The notes under the pieces are model-generated. The model worked only from the letters and a program-made list of their open reading frames with translations, did not search any database and was not told the origin of the DNA. Below are positions 14,326 through 14,835 of a stretch of DNA of 14,835 nt, piece by piece. This DNA comes from Bacteroidales bacterium. Its GTDB lineage: Bacteria > Bacteroidota > Bacteroidia > Bacteroidales > WCHB1-69. The stretch covers positions 1 through 14,835 of the forward strand of contig JAFZUH010000209.1 in assembly GCA_017618435.1 (NCBI GenBank). The letters run 5' to 3'. The number at the start of each line of letters is the position of its first letter. The stretch's first letter is position 1. The position numbers and the translations under genes are program-made.

Positions 14326-14835
14326 TTATTGTTCTATAAAGTTTTTCACCAAATTGTAGGTTTCTTCTACCGCTCTTTCCAAATTATCGTTCAAAACCAC
14401 TTTGTCAAATTTGGGAGCGAAAGACAATTCATGTTCGGCTTTTTGCAACCGTTTTTGCAACGATTCTTCGGTTTCTGTGCCTCGATATTGCAAACGGTGT
14501 TTCAATTCTTCCAACGAAGGCGGCATAATAAATACCGACAAGGCCTTGTCTTGAAATTGTTTTTTGATATTCAATCCACCGATTACATCTACATCAAAAA
14601 TAACATGTTTGTTTTGGTTCCAAATACGGTCCAATTCACTTCTCAATGTTCCATAATACTGATTACTATACACTTCTTCCCATTCCAAAAACTCTTGTCT
14701 GTCTATTTTGTGTTTAAATTCTTGCGGTGAAAAGAAATAATAATCTTCGCCGTCAATTTCTCCTTGCCGCATAGCACGGCTTGTGGCTGAAATAGAAAAC
14801 GAAATGGGCAAACCTATCTGCAACAATTGCTTGAC
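14326..14835 (-). CDS. gmk: Guanylate kinase, N-terminus beyond the window
   Basis: Phosphorylates GMP to GDP with ATP, in purine nucleotide synthesis. The visible 169 residues run from the window edge (V-K-Q-L-L-Q-I-G) to the stop at 14328-14326. They include the GMP-binding SISATSRAMRQGEIDGEDYYF region (in pieces: ATSRAMR and GEIDGEDYYF), the FLEWEEVYSNQYYGT segment, IFDVDVIGG with the Walker-B-like strand, and the lid RGTETEESLQKRL. The P-loop (GxSGxGKS) should lie roughly 15-20 codons beyond the edge. The open frame continues to the edge, so the TTG at 14826 is an internal leucine and not a start. One small oddity is Met where the family usually has Pro after TSRA. It is the first visible gene of the leftward operon. 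Confidence 0.96.
   Translation of the reverse strand, partial: VKQLLQIGLPISFSISATSRAMRQGEIDGEDYYFFSPQEFKHKIDRQEFLEWEEVYSNQYYGTLRSELDRIWNQNKHVIFDVDVIGGLNIKKQFQDKALSVFIMPPSLEELKHRLQYRGTETEESLQKRLQKAEHELSFAPKFDKVVLNDNLERAVEETYNLVKNFIEQ

Noticed and set aside
14326..14826. Guanylate kinase starting at 14826
   Set aside because: That codon is TTG and the frame continues to the window edge with residues matching the family, so the true start lies outside.
1..14835. Insertion sequence, prophage, CRISPR array or replication origin
   Set aside because: No transposase, integrase, phage structural gene, regularly spaced repeats or DnaA-box cluster was seen.

Overview
The window looks like chromosomal DNA of a low-GC member of the Bacteroidota, most likely Bacteroidales. 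Several genes are preceded by the phylum's sigma promoter (-7 box TAnnTTTG, often TATCTTTGCAA). Shine-Dalgarno sequences are absent, the first gene has a PNPF-type sorting-like segment, and the housekeeping proteins (LysRS with a C-terminal extension, EttA, MnmE ending in CIGK) fit this assignment. I could not name the genus.

Layout. Positions 1-175 are a divergent promoter region between a leftward gene, of which only the first 23 bases are present, and a rightward gene for a secreted two-domain surface protein (176-1690), which ends in a strong terminator. Next comes a compact type II restriction-modification cassette (1851-3420): a beta-class SPPY DNA methyltransferase overlapping an MvaI/BcnI-like endonuclease by 8 bases. 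It sits directly upstream of mnmE. An exact 20-base direct repeat carrying the -7 promoter box lies at both ends of the cassette. Housekeeping genes follow on the plus strand: mnmE, then a tight lysS-dnaB-pgk group, a hairpin terminator, ettA, a uracil-DNA-glycosylase-superfamily gene, and a META/HslJ-like lipoprotein gene. A hairpin with T tracts on both strands separates these from a leftward block, in transcription order gmk (cut by the window end), a family 2 glycosyltransferase, an LPLAT acyltransferase, yidD and tRNA-Asp(GTC).

Main points. (1) The restriction-modification cassette appears to have inserted into the mnmE promoter. The copy before the methylase has a -33 TTTG at ideal spacing, while the copy abutting the mnmE ATG has none. 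(2) The sequence CCWGG, the MvaI target, was not found anywhere in 14,835 bases when read by eye, whereas CCSGG, the BcnI target, occurs at least ten times. This points to CCWGG as the specificity and to long-term avoidance in this genome. (3) ettA has a strong terminator hairpin just before its start and no recognisable promoter after it, so read-through control is possible. (4) The first gene carries its sorting-like segment in the middle of the protein, followed by a FISUMP/C-type-lectin-like domain.

The rest is ordinary core-genome content. I saw no insertion sequence, phage gene, CRISPR array or reverse transcriptase.
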